Shown in pieces: positions 43,343 through 51,931 of a DNA stretch of 64,000 nt. The DNA is taken from positions 620,001 to 684,000 of the forward strand of contig NZ_MRUL01000001.1 in assembly GCF_002006995.1 (NCBI RefSeq), in the 5' to 3' direction. The notes under the pieces are model-generated. The model ran no database searches. It saw only the letters and a program-made list of their open reading frames with translations, and was not told where the DNA came from. Positions within the stretch are counted from its first letter, which is position 1. Every line of letters begins with the position of its first letter. The position numbers and the translations under genes were made by a program. This DNA comes from Izhakiella australiensis (GTDB lineage Bacteria > Pseudomonadota > Gammaproteobacteria > Enterobacterales > Enterobacteriaceae).

Positions 43343-44103
43343 GTCAAGACAGCCCAAAAGTCGCCGTCACCTCGCTGGTCAAATCCTTTGACAAACTGCC
43401 GGTACTGCGCGATGTCAATCTTGAGGTTTACGCCGGTGAGGTGGTGGTCATTCTTGGCCCCTCCGGTTCAGGGAAAACCACGCTGCTGCGTTCGTTAAAC
43501 TTCCTTGAGCAGCCTGATAGCGGCACGATCCGGGTGTGCGGGCATGGTATCAGCATTGCCCGTGGCCAGCCGCTGTCGCGTGAAGATAAGCAGCAGATAA
43601 CCCAGCTGCGTCAGAAAACGGCGATGGTATTTCAGGCGTTCAACCTTTTCCCGCATAAGACCGCGTTGGAAAACGTCACTGAAGGACTTATCAGCGTGCG
43701 TAAAATGGAGAAATCTCAGGCCATCGCACGCGGCAGGGCGCTGCTTAAACAGGTGGGGCTGGCGGAGAAGGCCGATAGCTACCCGGCTAAGCTTTCCGGT
43801 GGTCAGAAGCAGCGTGTCGCCATCGCCCGGGGTCTGGCGATGGAGCCTGAGGTGATTTTTTTTGATGAACCGACGTCGGCGCTGGACCCGGAACTGCGCG
43901 ATGAGGTGCTGAGCGTGATGCGCCAGCTGGCCGGAGCCGGCATGACGATGATTGTCGTTACCCATGAGTTACGCTTTGCCCGCGAGGTGGCCGACCGGGT
44001 GATCTTTATGGAAGGTGGGGCGATCGTCGCCAATGAAAAGCCGGCGGTTTTCTTTGATGACGGTGCCAGCCCGCGCATCAAACAGTTTTTGAACCGTTAT
44101 TAG
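43339..44103 (+). CDS. Amino-acid ABC transporter ATP-binding protein
   Basis: 254-residue GlnQ-type ATPase. Walker A GPSGSGKTT near residue 38, signature LSGGQKQRVAIARGL, Walker B VIFFDEPTSALDPE and the His switch VVTHELRFAREVAD. Last gene of the operon lyase - binding protein - permease - ATPase. Confidence 0.94.
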   Translation: MSQDSPKVAVTSLVKSFDKLPVLRDVNLEVYAGEVVVILGPSGSGKTTLLRSLNFLEQPDSGTIRVCGHGISIARGQPLSREDKQQITQLRQKTAMVFQAFNLFPHKTALENVTEGLISVRKMEKSQAIARGRALLKQVGLAEKADSYPAKLSGGQKQRVAIARGLAMEPEVIFFDEPTSALDPELRDEVLSVMRQLAGAGMTMIVVTHELRFAREVADRVIFMEGGAIVANEKPAVFFDDGASPRIKQFLNRY

Positions 44104-44518
44104 CTTTTTCGCCTGAGTGTGCTGCGTCATCGGGCCGGAGTCGATGGCGCGGCAGCGGTCTGCTATTTGTTCACGCTATTATTTACGTTTGCTACTCTGT
44201 TTCAGCCTTCAGCATTTTCTCTCCGCATCGCTATCAGTGTTTATCCGATAAGTAATAAATTTTATTTTAATGCTGCCGGATTGAATTTATGTGCCAGTTT
44301 GAGATCGTGGTCACATATATTTAACCGAAAAGTGTGATCTGAATTATCAATTCCAGCTATTTACTCTTCCTGTGTTGTTTTTGTCCTGATGGACGGACAA
44401 AATTTAGTATTGTTATTCACTCCTTGCCTTCCTATATTTATCCTCAGTTATTTTTACCTGGCTCGCATGGTATAGCGAACTTAATTAATATTAATCTGGT
44501 ATGTAATAAGGGTAAATA
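44104..44518. promoter_or_regulatory. Control region of the PRD-regulator/fructose-type PTS operon
   Basis: 415 bases without a gene. A CRP-like palindrome TGAGATCGTGGTCACA (44300-44315, 9 of 10 core positions) is present; further right it is AT-rich. No RNA antiterminator hairpin of the BglG type was recognised. Confidence 0.55.
44300..44315. promoter_or_regulatory. Candidate CRP site
   Basis: One mismatch from TGTGA-N6-TCACA (TGAGA in the left arm). About 204 bases before the regulator start codon. Confidence 0.45.
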
Positions 44519-46090
44519 ATGCAAGTGATTACCTCGCGACAGAGCAGATTATTGAAGTTCCTCTTATCGAAAAAGGAATATGTTACGCTATTGAAAATTT
44601 CAGAACATCTGAACGTTTCAGCGAAAACTATTCAACGTGATTTACGCTTTCTTGAACAATGGTTGTCAGAATGGAAAATAGGGCTTGATAAGCGCTCAGG
44701 GTCCGGTGTTATGCTGATAACCAATAATTTCACTGACCTTTTGCAATTAGAACATTTTCTTAGCGGTGAAGTTGATGAAATAGATGTAATGATGAATAAC
44801 TCCAGACGGGTCAAAATTGCTTCGCAGTTATTAAGCGAAACGCCGAAAGAAACCTCGATAAATAAACTTTCTGAACGTTATTTCATCAGCAGCGCCTCAA
44901 TTGTTAATGATTTAAAAGTTATTGAATCCTGGATAGCACCGCTGGATTTAACGCTTATTCGCAGCCAGAGCGGCACCCATATTGAAGGCAGTGAAACCAG
45001 CGTGCGTCAGGCGATGGCTTCGTTGATTAATGGCATTATTAATCATAATGAGCCAGGCGCTATTATTCACTCGCGACTGGATTCTGGCAGTTATAAAGCG
45101 TTAATAAACTATTTTGGCGAGGAGGACGTTCTATTTGTCCAGTCATTACTTCAGGAAATGGAGCGTAAACTAAGCTGGTCGCTGGGAGAACCTTATTACG
45201 TCAATATCTTTACCCATATTTTGATTATGATGTATCGCATAACGCGCGGTAACGCTTTGCCGCGCCTTGAGCAGGGGCATCAGCTATTTGATGAATCTAT
45301 TTTTAGTGTTGCTAAAAATATGCTGCAAAAGATTGAAGCGCGTATCGCGCATCCTCTGCCGGAAGATGAAAGCTGGTTTATTTATCAGTACATCATCTCC
45401 TCGGGCGTGGTGGTTGAAGAGCGTAATGATGTCAGCATGATGCGCTACATGCATTCCAGCGATGAAGCCCGACAGATTACCACCCGACTGATTGCCGTCT
45501 TTTCGGTCATGATCGATATCGATCTAACCGGCGACAGCGCGCTATATGAGGGGCTGCTTATTCATATTAAGCCGCTGATTAACCGCCTTAATTATCGTAT
45601 CTATATTCGTAATCCGCTGCTGGAAGAAATTAAAGACGAATTAACCGACGTCTGGCCGCTTACCCAGCGAGCGGTAAATCAGGTTTTCAGCAGTTGGGGA
45701 AAGCAGGCAGTTTCTGATGATGAAATTGGTTATCTCACCGTCCATTTTCAGGCGGCGCTGGAAAGACAGGTTGTCAAAAAGCGTGTTCTGCTGGTGTGTT
45801 CAACCGGTATTGGCACGTCACATCTGCTGAAAAGTCGGGTGCTGAGAGCCTTTCCGGACTGGACTATCGTTGGCGTGATGCCGGCAGCCAGCCTGAATGC
45901 TCTCCAGCCGCAGGACAATATTGAACTGGTGATCTCAACGATTAATCTGCCGGATTTCGCTTTGCCGGTGGTGTATGTCAGCGCGTTTTTTAATGATGCA
46001 GACATTAGACGAGTTACCGAGAAGGTTATCACTGAGAAATTACACCATGCGGCAATGTCTGCCGCTGGCAATAAAATTTTATATCCATGA
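44519..46090 (+). CDS. PRD-containing PTS transcriptional regulator with EIIB-like domain
   Basis: 523 residues. The N-terminal Mga/HTH_11-type DNA-binding region (SRQSRLLKFLLSKKEYVTLL, HLNVSAKTIQRDLRFLEQWL) is followed by two PTS regulation domains (roughly 180-390) and a GatB-like EIIB domain (about 418-505) with Cys in VLLVCSTGIGTSHLLKSRV. It lacks the C-terminal EIIA domain of full-length LicR/MtlR proteins; a separate EIIA gene follows. It probably activates its own operon when the PTS substrate alters phosphorylation. First gene of the operon. Confidence 0.88.
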   Translation: MQVITSRQSRLLKFLLSKKEYVTLLKISEHLNVSAKTIQRDLRFLEQWLSEWKIGLDKRSGSGVMLITNNFTDLLQLEHFLSGEVDEIDVMMNNSRRVKIASQLLSETPKETSINKLSERYFISSASIVNDLKVIESWIAPLDLTLIRSQSGTHIEGSETSVRQAMASLINGIINHNEPGAIIHSRLDSGSYKALINYFGEEDVLFVQSLLQEMERKLSWSLGEPYYVNIFTHILIMMYRITRGNALPRLEQGHQLFDESIFSVAKNMLQKIEARIAHPLPEDESWFIYQYIISSGVVVEERNDVSMMRYMHSSDEARQITTRLIAVFSVMIDIDLTGDSALYEGLLIHIKPLINRLNYRIYIRNPLLEEIKDELTDVWPLTQRAVNQVFSSWGKQAVSDDEIGYLTVHFQAALERQVVKKRVLLVCSTGIGTSHLLKSRVLRAFPDWTIVGVMPAASLNALQPQDNIELVISTINLPDFALPVVYVSAFFNDADIRRVTEKVITEKLHHAAMSAAGNKILYP

Positions 46091-46100
46091 GGTGAGGAAT

Positions 46101-46571
46101 ATGGACATAAGCAAGATTTTAAACACCAAACGCGTCCTGCTCGATATGAACGCCACCAATAAAGCTGAAGCTATCGAAGAGCTTACTGACTTATTACATA
46201 AAGATGGTGCGATCAGCTGCCGGGAAACGTTTATTCAGGATGTCTGGCAGCGCGAGTCCGAAGGATCAACCGGCTTTGAAAATCATATTGCAATCCCGCA
46301 TGGAAAATCGTCTGCCGTGGTGAATACTACCCTGGCAATCGGCCGCACCCGACAGGATATTGCCTGGGAAACGTTGGATGGCAGTCACGTACGCTGCATT
46401 ATTTTGTTTGCCGTCCGTCTGGAAGATCAAAACACTACCCATATTCGCCTGCTCTCCCAGGTCGCCGGAGCGCTGGCTGATGATGACGTAATTGAACAGC
46501 TACTCAAAGAAACCAGTCCGCAAAAGATTATTGATTTATTCAGTCAATATGCTGAGTCGGATGTTTGCTAA
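46101..46571 (+). CDS. PTS fructose-type EIIA
   Basis: 156 residues from ATG 46101, chosen for the GAGGTGAGG site just upstream; longer in-frame starts run back into the regulator gene. The phosphohistidine is His67 in NHIAIPHGKSS. Typical PTS EIIA type 2 fold. It supplies phosphate to the adjacent EIIB and possibly to the PRD regulator, which lacks its own EIIA domain. Confidence 0.9.
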   Translation: MDISKILNTKRVLLDMNATNKAEAIEELTDLLHKDGAISCRETFIQDVWQRESEGSTGFENHIAIPHGKSSAVVNTTLAIGRTRQDIAWETLDGSHVRCIILFAVRLEDQNTTHIRLLSQVAGALADDDVIEQLLKETSPQKIIDLFSQYAESDVC

Positions 46572-46591
46572 CAATAACACTGGAGTCTGAG

Positions 46592-46906
46592 ATGAATATT
46601 GTCTGTGTTGCCGCCTGTACCGCGGGTATTGCTCATACCTATATCGCACGAGAGAAGTTAATTAAAGGCGCGAAAGCGCTGGGCCACAATATCAAAGTTG
46701 AAACTCAGGGAACTATTGGTACTGAGAATGAGCTTGCTGCTGAAGACATTGCCGCTGCGGATGTCGTTATTCTTGCTGTTGATGTGAAAATTAAGGGTGA
46801 AGAGCGATTTAAAAATAAACGGATCGTCAGAGTAAAAACCGAAGTGGTTATTAAGTCGCCGATTCAGTTTATCGAAAAGGTCGAGAAATCATTGGCCAAT
46901 GCCTGA
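46592..46906 (+). CDS. PTS fructose-type EIIB
   Basis: 104 residues from ATG 46592 after TGGAG. Phosphocysteine Cys9 in VAACTAGIAHTYIA (the CPTGIAHT class motif with Ala for Pro). Followed by EIIC after 23 bases. Confidence 0.92.
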   Translation: MNIVCVAACTAGIAHTYIAREKLIKGAKALGHNIKVETQGTIGTENELAAEDIAAADVVILAVDVKIKGEERFKNKRIVRVKTEVVIKSPIQFIEKVEKSLANA

Positions 46907-46929
46907 TCCTTATTCTGGAGGGATCTACC

Positions 46930-48021
46930 ATGAGTGAGAATAAAACCCCCATCACGCAGGAAATTAAAAAGCATTTGTTAACTGGTATTTCATGGATGAT
47001 ACCGCTGATTGTCGCCGCCGGGATCTGTATCGCTCTCGGCCAGGTGTTTGGTGGCACCAACGTGGCAGAAAAAGTCGGCACCATCCCCTGGATGCTCAAC
47101 CAAATCGGCGGTTGGGGAATGGGGCTGATTGTGCCGCTGATCTGCGCCGCCATCGCCTACTCGATTGCTGATCGTCCGGGTTTTGCGCCGGGGCTGATCG
47201 TGGGGTTTGTCTGCGGACAGAGCCACACCGGCTTTATCGGCGGCATGTTAGGCGGCTTTCTGGTGGGCTATACGGTACTGCTGCTTAAGCACTATATCCG
47301 CCTGCCGAAATCGATGCAGGGGCTGATGCCGGTTATGATATTGCCGGTATTAAGCACCGTTATTAGCGGTCTGCTGATGATGACCCTGATAGGTAAGCCG
47401 ATTGCCATGCTGCAGGAAGCGCTGATCCATATGCTGCAGTCAATTCAGGGCGGTTCGCGTTTCCTGCTGGGCGCTATTCTCGGCGCGATGGCAACCTTCG
47501 ATTTCGGTGGCCCGGTGAATAAAACCATGTCGCTGTTTGCCGACGGACTGCTGGTAAGCGGCGTCTACGGGCCGGAGGCGGTGAAGTTTGCCGGCTCAAT
47601 GATCCCGCCATTTGGCATAACCCTGTCATTCCTGCTAACCCGGCATAAATATACCCGCGCCGAAACCGAGGCACTAAAGGCCGCATTCCCCATGGGGATC
47701 TGCATGATAACCGAAGGCGTGATCCCGATTGCCGCCCGCGATCTGCTGCGAGTAGTGGGCTCCTGCGTCGTCGCTTCGGCGGTGGCCGGCGGGCTAATCA
47801 TGACCTGGGAAGTCGGCAGCCCGGTGCCGCATGGTGGGATGTTTGTGGTACCGCTGTTTATCCATCCGCTGGTTTTTTGCCTGGCGCTGGCGATTGGCAC
47901 GGTGATCTGCGGCGTGATGCTGTCGCTGTGGAAAAAACCGGTAACCGAGCGTGATGAGGAGTTTGACGAGCTGAATGATCAGAAAGTTAACGACGACGAA
48001 ATCACCTTTACTCTCGAATAA
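46930..48021 (+). CDS. PTS fructose-type EIIC
   Basis: 363-residue membrane permease of the fructose family with about ten hydrophobic segments; typical segments are ISWMIPLIVAAGICIALGQV, GLIVGFVCGQSHTGFIGGML-like Gly-rich loop, FDFGGPVNKT and ITEGVIPIAARD. The three PTS domains are separate polypeptides. The transported sugar is unknown; downstream enzymes point to a ketose or a pentose related to lyxose/xylulose or mannose/fructose. Confidence 0.92.
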   Translation: MSENKTPITQEIKKHLLTGISWMIPLIVAAGICIALGQVFGGTNVAEKVGTIPWMLNQIGGWGMGLIVPLICAAIAYSIADRPGFAPGLIVGFVCGQSHTGFIGGMLGGFLVGYTVLLLKHYIRLPKSMQGLMPVMILPVLSTVISGLLMMTLIGKPIAMLQEALIHMLQSIQGGSRFLLGAILGAMATFDFGGPVNKTMSLFADGLLVSGVYGPEAVKFAGSMIPPFGITLSFLLTRHKYTRAETEALKAAFPMGICMITEGVIPIAARDLLRVVGSCVVASAVAGGLIMTWEVGSPVPHGGMFVVPLFIHPLVFCLALAIGTVICGVMLSLWKKPVTERDEEFDELNDQKVNDDEITFTLE

Positions 48022-48032
48022 ACGGAGGCTCT

Positions 48033-48887
48033 ATGTTTGCCGATATGAAAACGATGCTGGCCAAAGCCTGGAAGGAACGTTATGCCCTGTTAGCGATTAA
48101 CTGCATGAACCTGGAAAGCGCGCGTGCAGCGGTACGGGCGGCGGAAAAATACCGTGCGCCGATTATTCTCAATCTCTATCAGGGGCATCTGGCGCACTTT
48201 CCGCCGGCAACCGCAGCGGCGGTGGTCAGAGCGCTGGCCGATGAGGCGAGCATCCCCGTGACGCTTAGCCTCGATCACGGTAAAGATCCGATCAAAATTC
48301 GTCAGGCTTTTCGCGCCGGATTCAGCGGGCTGATGATCGATGCCTCGGCGTTTCCACTGGCGGAAAATATTCGCCAGACGCGTGAGGTGACGCAGCTGGT
48401 CTCCGGCGTTGGGCCGCTGTGCGTTGAAGGCGAGCTGGGACACCTGGCGGATGCGCCGGTCTACGACCATGCGACCAATGCCGATCTGATGACGCAGCCG
48501 GCGGACGTCGCTCCCTTTATTGAGCAGACCGATATTGACCTGCTGGCGGTCTCCGTTGGTACGGCGCACGGCGTTTACGCGCCTGGAGTGAAGCCGCAAA
48601 TCGATTTTGACCGTCTGGCGGAGATCCAGCGCGCTTCCAGCGTGCCGCTGGCGTTACACGGCGGTAGTGGTACACCGTTTGAACAGCTGGAGCGCTGTCC
48701 GGCGTTCGGCGTGGCGAAAATCAACGTTGGCGCCGCCTCATTTGAAGCCGGGAAGGGCGCTCTGCTGCATACCCTGTGCCACGACAGTTCGATTGAGCTG
48801 ACCGATGCGCTCGCGGCGATGGAACAGGCCAGCGCCGAAGCTCTCGCCCCCTATTTGCAGGCGTCCGGCTCAATATATAAAGCCTGA
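48033..48887 (+). CDS. Class II ketose-bisphosphate aldolase, first of tandem pair
   Basis: 284-residue class II aldolase. Catalytic Asp and zinc His in LSLDHGKD, Glu in VEGELGHL, His in GTAHGVYAPG and LALHGGSGTP; the GGSG and KINVG phosphate-binding parts are intact. It lies 11 bases after EIIC and 79 bases before a second aldolase of only moderate similarity, so the two probably differ in substrate or stereochemistry. Confidence 0.9.
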   Translation: MFADMKTMLAKAWKERYALLAINCMNLESARAAVRAAEKYRAPIILNLYQGHLAHFPPATAAAVVRALADEASIPVTLSLDHGKDPIKIRQAFRAGFSGLMIDASAFPLAENIRQTREVTQLVSGVGPLCVEGELGHLADAPVYDHATNADLMTQPADVAPFIEQTDIDLLAVSVGTAHGVYAPGVKPQIDFDRLAEIQRASSVPLALHGGSGTPFEQLERCPAFGVAKINVGAASFEAGKGALLHTLCHDSSIELTDALAAMEQASAEALAPYLQASGSIYKA

Positions 48888-48966
48888 TTATATTTCACGA
48901 TACCTTCCGTGCCAGCGCATTCGCGCCCTGGCAAGGCCTGCTACACCCTGAAACTGGAGAATAACG

Positions 48967-49827
48967 ATGTTAGTTTCAATGAAAGAACTGCTTAAACCGA
49001 CCCGCGAACATGGGTTTGCCATCGGCGCTTTTAACGTGGCGGATAGCTGTTTTATTCGCGCCGTCGTGGAGGAAGCTGAAGCAACCAACACGCCGGCGAT
49101 TATTTCGATTCACCCCAGCGAACACGACTTTGTCGGCGATGCTTTTTTTGGCTACGTTCGCGAAATTACCCTGCGCAGCCGCGTGCCTTTTACTCTACAT
49201 CTCGATCATGGCGCCTCGATTGAGCACGTGCAGCGTGCCATCCAGTGCGGTTTCACTTCGGTGATGATTGATGGCTCCTTGCTGCCTTACGAAGAAAACG
49301 TGGCGCTTACCTGCGAGGCGGTGCGGCTGGCGCACGCGGTTGGCGTCTCCGTTGAAGGGGAGCTTGGCACGATCGGCCAGACGGGGACTTCCGTTGAGGG
49401 GGGCGTATCGAAGGTGACCTATACCGACCCGGCGCAGGCGGAAGATTTTGTCACCCGTACCGGCGTGGATACCCTGGCGGTCGCGATCGGCACTGCGCAC
49501 GGCATCTATCCGAAAGGAATGCAGCCGGAACTGCAGATGAACATTTTGCGCGATATTGCCGGACGCGTATCGATTCCGCTGGTGCTGCACGGCGGTTCGG
49601 CCAACCCGGATGCTGAGATCGCCGAGTCGGTAACCCTTGGCGTCGGAAAAATCAATATTTCAAGTGACATGAAGTATGCCTATTTCCAGAAAGCACGTGA
49701 AATTCTCGCCAGGGAGAGCTGGTGGGACCCGAATGTGATTTATCCGGAACCGATCAATGCCGCACGCGAGGTTATCCGTCACAAAATGAAGCTGTTTGGC
49801 TCAACCGGCAAGGCCAGCCTCTATTAA
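48967..49827 (+). CDS. Class II ketose-bisphosphate aldolase, second of tandem pair
   Basis: 286-residue class II aldolase. LHLDHGASIEHVQRAI holds catalytic Asp and zinc His, followed by MIDGSLLPYEEN, VEGELGTIGQTGTSVEGGVS, GTAHGIYPKG and VLHGGSANP; KINISSDMK binds phosphate. It has an insertion-rich loop like fructose-bisphosphate aldolases of the YdjI or GatY type. Precedes the broken kinase and D-lyxose isomerase genes. Confidence 0.9.
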   Translation: MLVSMKELLKPTREHGFAIGAFNVADSCFIRAVVEEAEATNTPAIISIHPSEHDFVGDAFFGYVREITLRSRVPFTLHLDHGASIEHVQRAIQCGFTSVMIDGSLLPYEENVALTCEAVRLAHAVGVSVEGELGTIGQTGTSVEGGVSKVTYTDPAQAEDFVTRTGVDTLAVAIGTAHGIYPKGMQPELQMNILRDIAGRVSIPLVLHGGSANPDAEIAESVTLGVGKINISSDMKYAYFQKAREILARESWWDPNVIYPEPINAAREVIRHKMKLFGSTGKASLY

Positions 49828-49875
49828 GGCTGCGCTAAGGCGGGGTAACCCGCCTGCTGGCATCAGGGGGCAGCG

Positions 49876-50352
49876 ATGCAATATCTCGGTCTGGACGTTG
49901 GCGGCAGTAAGATCGCCGCCGTGGTTATGGATGAGCACGGCCGCGAGTTCGGTCGTTTTCGTTGCGCAACGCAAAAGCGTACCCGTCAGCAGTTTGTGGC
50001 GACAATCGTCGATTTTATTGCTGATATTCGCGCGCGGATTGGACAGCCGCTGACAACGGGCATCGCGCTGCCTGGTAGCATTTCGCCGCATACCGGCACC
50101 ATCAGAAATGCCAACATTCAGGTCATTAACGTCTACCGGTTGCAGGATGCATTGCAGCAGCGTCTCGGCCAGCGGGTGGTGCTGGCTAATGATGGCAACT
50201 GTTTCGCTTTATCCGAGGCGTGCGATGGCGCCGGTGCCGGCTATGGGCTGGTGTTTACTGATTCTTTCACTACCCCGATTATTTCTGCGTGCCATGGCGA
50301 TAGCAGCGGTATGCGTGGCGCTGCCTGGCTGGCCGTGCGCAGCGGAGGTTAA
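49876..50352 (+). pseudogene. ROK sugar kinase (Mak-like) with large in-frame internal deletion
   Basis: 158 residues, about half the 302 of E. coli fructokinase Mak. Residues 1-126 match the N-terminal half: GLDVGGSKIAAVV (phosphate 1 loop), LPGSISPHTGTIRNAN, LANDGNCFALSEA. Then, without a frame change, the sequence jumps near 50254-50280 to the extreme C-terminus, HGDSSGMRGAAWLAV, equivalent to Mak HGDSSGVRGAAWL. About 145 residues are missing, including the GTGxGxG ATP loop and the Cys-rich zinc motif. Activity is very unlikely. The frame remains open, and the next gene starts three bases after its stop. Confidence 0.82.
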
Positions 50353-50354
50353 AA

Positions 50355-51032
50355 ATGAAACGTTCACAGATAAATTATGCCATTGATAAGGCGCACGCCG
50401 TTGCTGAAACTTTTCGCGTTTGTCTGCCGGAGTTCGCCTGGTTTACCGCCGATATCTGGCCGCAAAAACTGGCTGAAGGTTGGCAGGAAGTTCATGATTT
50501 ACAGCTGGGCTGGGATATCACTGATTTTGGCAGCGGCTGTTTTAATGAAACCGGCCTGACGCTACTGACGCTACGTAACGGCGCGCTAAACGATGCGCGC
50601 TATCCCAAACCTTTCGCTGAAAAAATGCTGCAGATTCAGCAGGACCAGCAGACGCCGTGGCATTTTCACTATCAAAAAATGGAGGATATTATTAACCGCG
50701 GCGGCGGCGATCTTTGTATGCAACTGGCATGGGCGACAGAGGATGAGCGGCTGGATGACCAGCGCAGCGTCAGCGTGGCGGTAGATGGCAGGCAGCGCAT
50801 GCTGAAGTTCGGCGATACTCTGGTCTTGAAACCGGGGCAGGGCGTCTGTTTACCGACGCGCTTATATCATCGCTTTTGGGCCGAAAAAGGCTTTGTGCTG
50901 GGCTGGGAAATTTCGCGGGTTAATGACGATCGCCAGGACAACTGTTTTCTGCAAGCCAGTGGCCGCTTTCCGGTTATTCAGGAAGATGAGCCGATAAAGT
51001 GGCTATTGTGCAGTGAATACGGGCGGCTGTAA
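50355..51032 (+). CDS. D-lyxose ketol-isomerase
   Basis: 225-residue cupin-type isomerase, closely similar to the E. coli O157:H7 D-lyxose isomerase as I remember it: WEEV/WQEV, LKLGWDVT/LQLGWDIT, HFHYQKMEDIINRGGG, CLPTRLYHRFWAE and the C-terminal EDEPIKWLLCSEYG. Manganese ligands would be His103, His105, Glu110 and His172. The enzyme interconverts D-lyxose and D-xylulose and also acts on D-mannose/D-fructose. Last gene of the PTS operon, close behind the broken kinase. Confidence 0.93.
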   Translation: MKRSQINYAIDKAHAVAETFRVCLPEFAWFTADIWPQKLAEGWQEVHDLQLGWDITDFGSGCFNETGLTLLTLRNGALNDARYPKPFAEKMLQIQQDQQTPWHFHYQKMEDIINRGGGDLCMQLAWATEDERLDDQRSVSVAVDGRQRMLKFGDTLVLKPGQGVCLPTRLYHRFWAEKGFVLGWEISRVNDDRQDNCFLQASGRFPVIQEDEPIKWLLCSEYGRL

Positions 51033-51039
51033 TGCGCTT

Positions 51040-51076
51040 AACGCGCCGGCGATAAAAGCGCCGGGCGCGTTGTTTT
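51040..51076. terminator. Rho-independent terminator between convergent genes
   Basis: AACGCGCC (51040-51047) pairs with GGCGCGTT (51064-51071), and the inner GGCG with CGCC; TTTT at 51073-51076 follows. Serves the D-lyxose isomerase operon; its mirror can end the leftward ABC operon. Confidence 0.85.
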
Positions 51077-51091
51077 GCTGGCGTTCCGCAC

Positions 51092-51889
51092 TTATTTTCG
51101 GCTAATAATTTCGGCCGGAACCGGTTCGCCGTGATATTTCTGGTAAATAGCGCTCAGCTTGCCGTTTTTGAGGTTGGTTTCAATCCACTGGTTGAGCTTT
51201 TCCTTTAACTCCGGCTCATTTTTTCTCAGGCCAATGGCTAAATCAAAAACCGTCAGCGTCATTTTAGGCTCAAAGGCCAGCTTAGGATTCTGTTTCTTTA
51301 TCTGATTAACCAACGTGGCCGAAGTGGCGACGGCATAAGCCTGGCCGCTGACGGCGGCGGTGACCAGCGTGGCATCGTCATCATAGCGCTGGATGGTGTA
51401 GCCATTTTTCATCGCGTCTTTACTGAGCATGGAATCCTGAGTGGTGCCGCGGGTAACGGTGATCGCGTGACCTTTAAGGTCGCCCCAGTCGCTGACTTTA
51501 GTCGCAGCCGGCGCGGCGATCACTGAACGTAATCCGGCATAGGCGCGGGTAAAGTCGACGACCCTTGCGCGTTCAGGCGTAACGGATAGGGTGGAAATAA
51601 CAATATCCGCCTTGTTGGTCTGTAAGTTGGGGATGCGCGTCGGGCCGGTAGTTTCGATAAACTTAAGCTTTAATCCCCAGTCTTTGGCCAGCAGCTCGGC
51701 GGTTTCAACGTCGGAACCGACGGGCTTCATCGACGCATCCAGCATGCCCGAAGGCGGCAGGGACATATCGGTAGCGACGCGTAGCTCTCCGCGCTGCTGG
51801 ATATCTTGCAGCGCGTTTGCCGAAGCCGGCAGCGTGATAACGGCAGACAGTAAGGTAGCGAACAGGGCGATTTTCTTTGTAGGGTTCAT
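51092..51889 (-). CDS. Amino-acid/sugar-acid-type binding protein of ABC transporter
   Basis: 265-residue family 3 solute-binding protein. Signal peptide MNPTKKIALFATLLSAVITL with cleavage after SANA or ASA. Mature motifs LRVATDMSLPPSGMLDASMK, VETAELLAKDWGLKL, TLSVTPERARVVDFTRAY. Last gene of a seven-gene leftward operon whose enzymes act on sugars or hydroxyacids, so the ligand may be a sugar acid or related compound rather than an amino acid. Confidence 0.9.
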   Translation of the reverse strand: MNPTKKIALFATLLSAVITLPASANALQDIQQRGELRVATDMSLPPSGMLDASMKPVGSDVETAELLAKDWGLKLKFIETTGPTRIPNLQTNKADIVISTLSVTPERARVVDFTRAYAGLRSVIAAPAATKVSDWGDLKGHAITVTRGTTQDSMLSKDAMKNGYTIQRYDDDATLVTAAVSGQAYAVATSATLVNQIKKQNPKLAFEPKMTLTVFDLAIGLRKNEPELKEKLNQWIETNLKNGKLSAIYQKYHGEPVPAEIISRK

Positions 51890-51931
51890 TATTATTTTCC
51901 TTACGGTAGTTACGGGTGATGAATTAATGGT

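Noticed and set aside
44104-44518. BglG-type RNA antiterminator upstream of the PRD regulator
   Set aside because: No paired antiterminator/terminator stems found, and the protein has a DNA-binding Mga/HTH-type N-terminus rather than a CAT RNA-binding domain.
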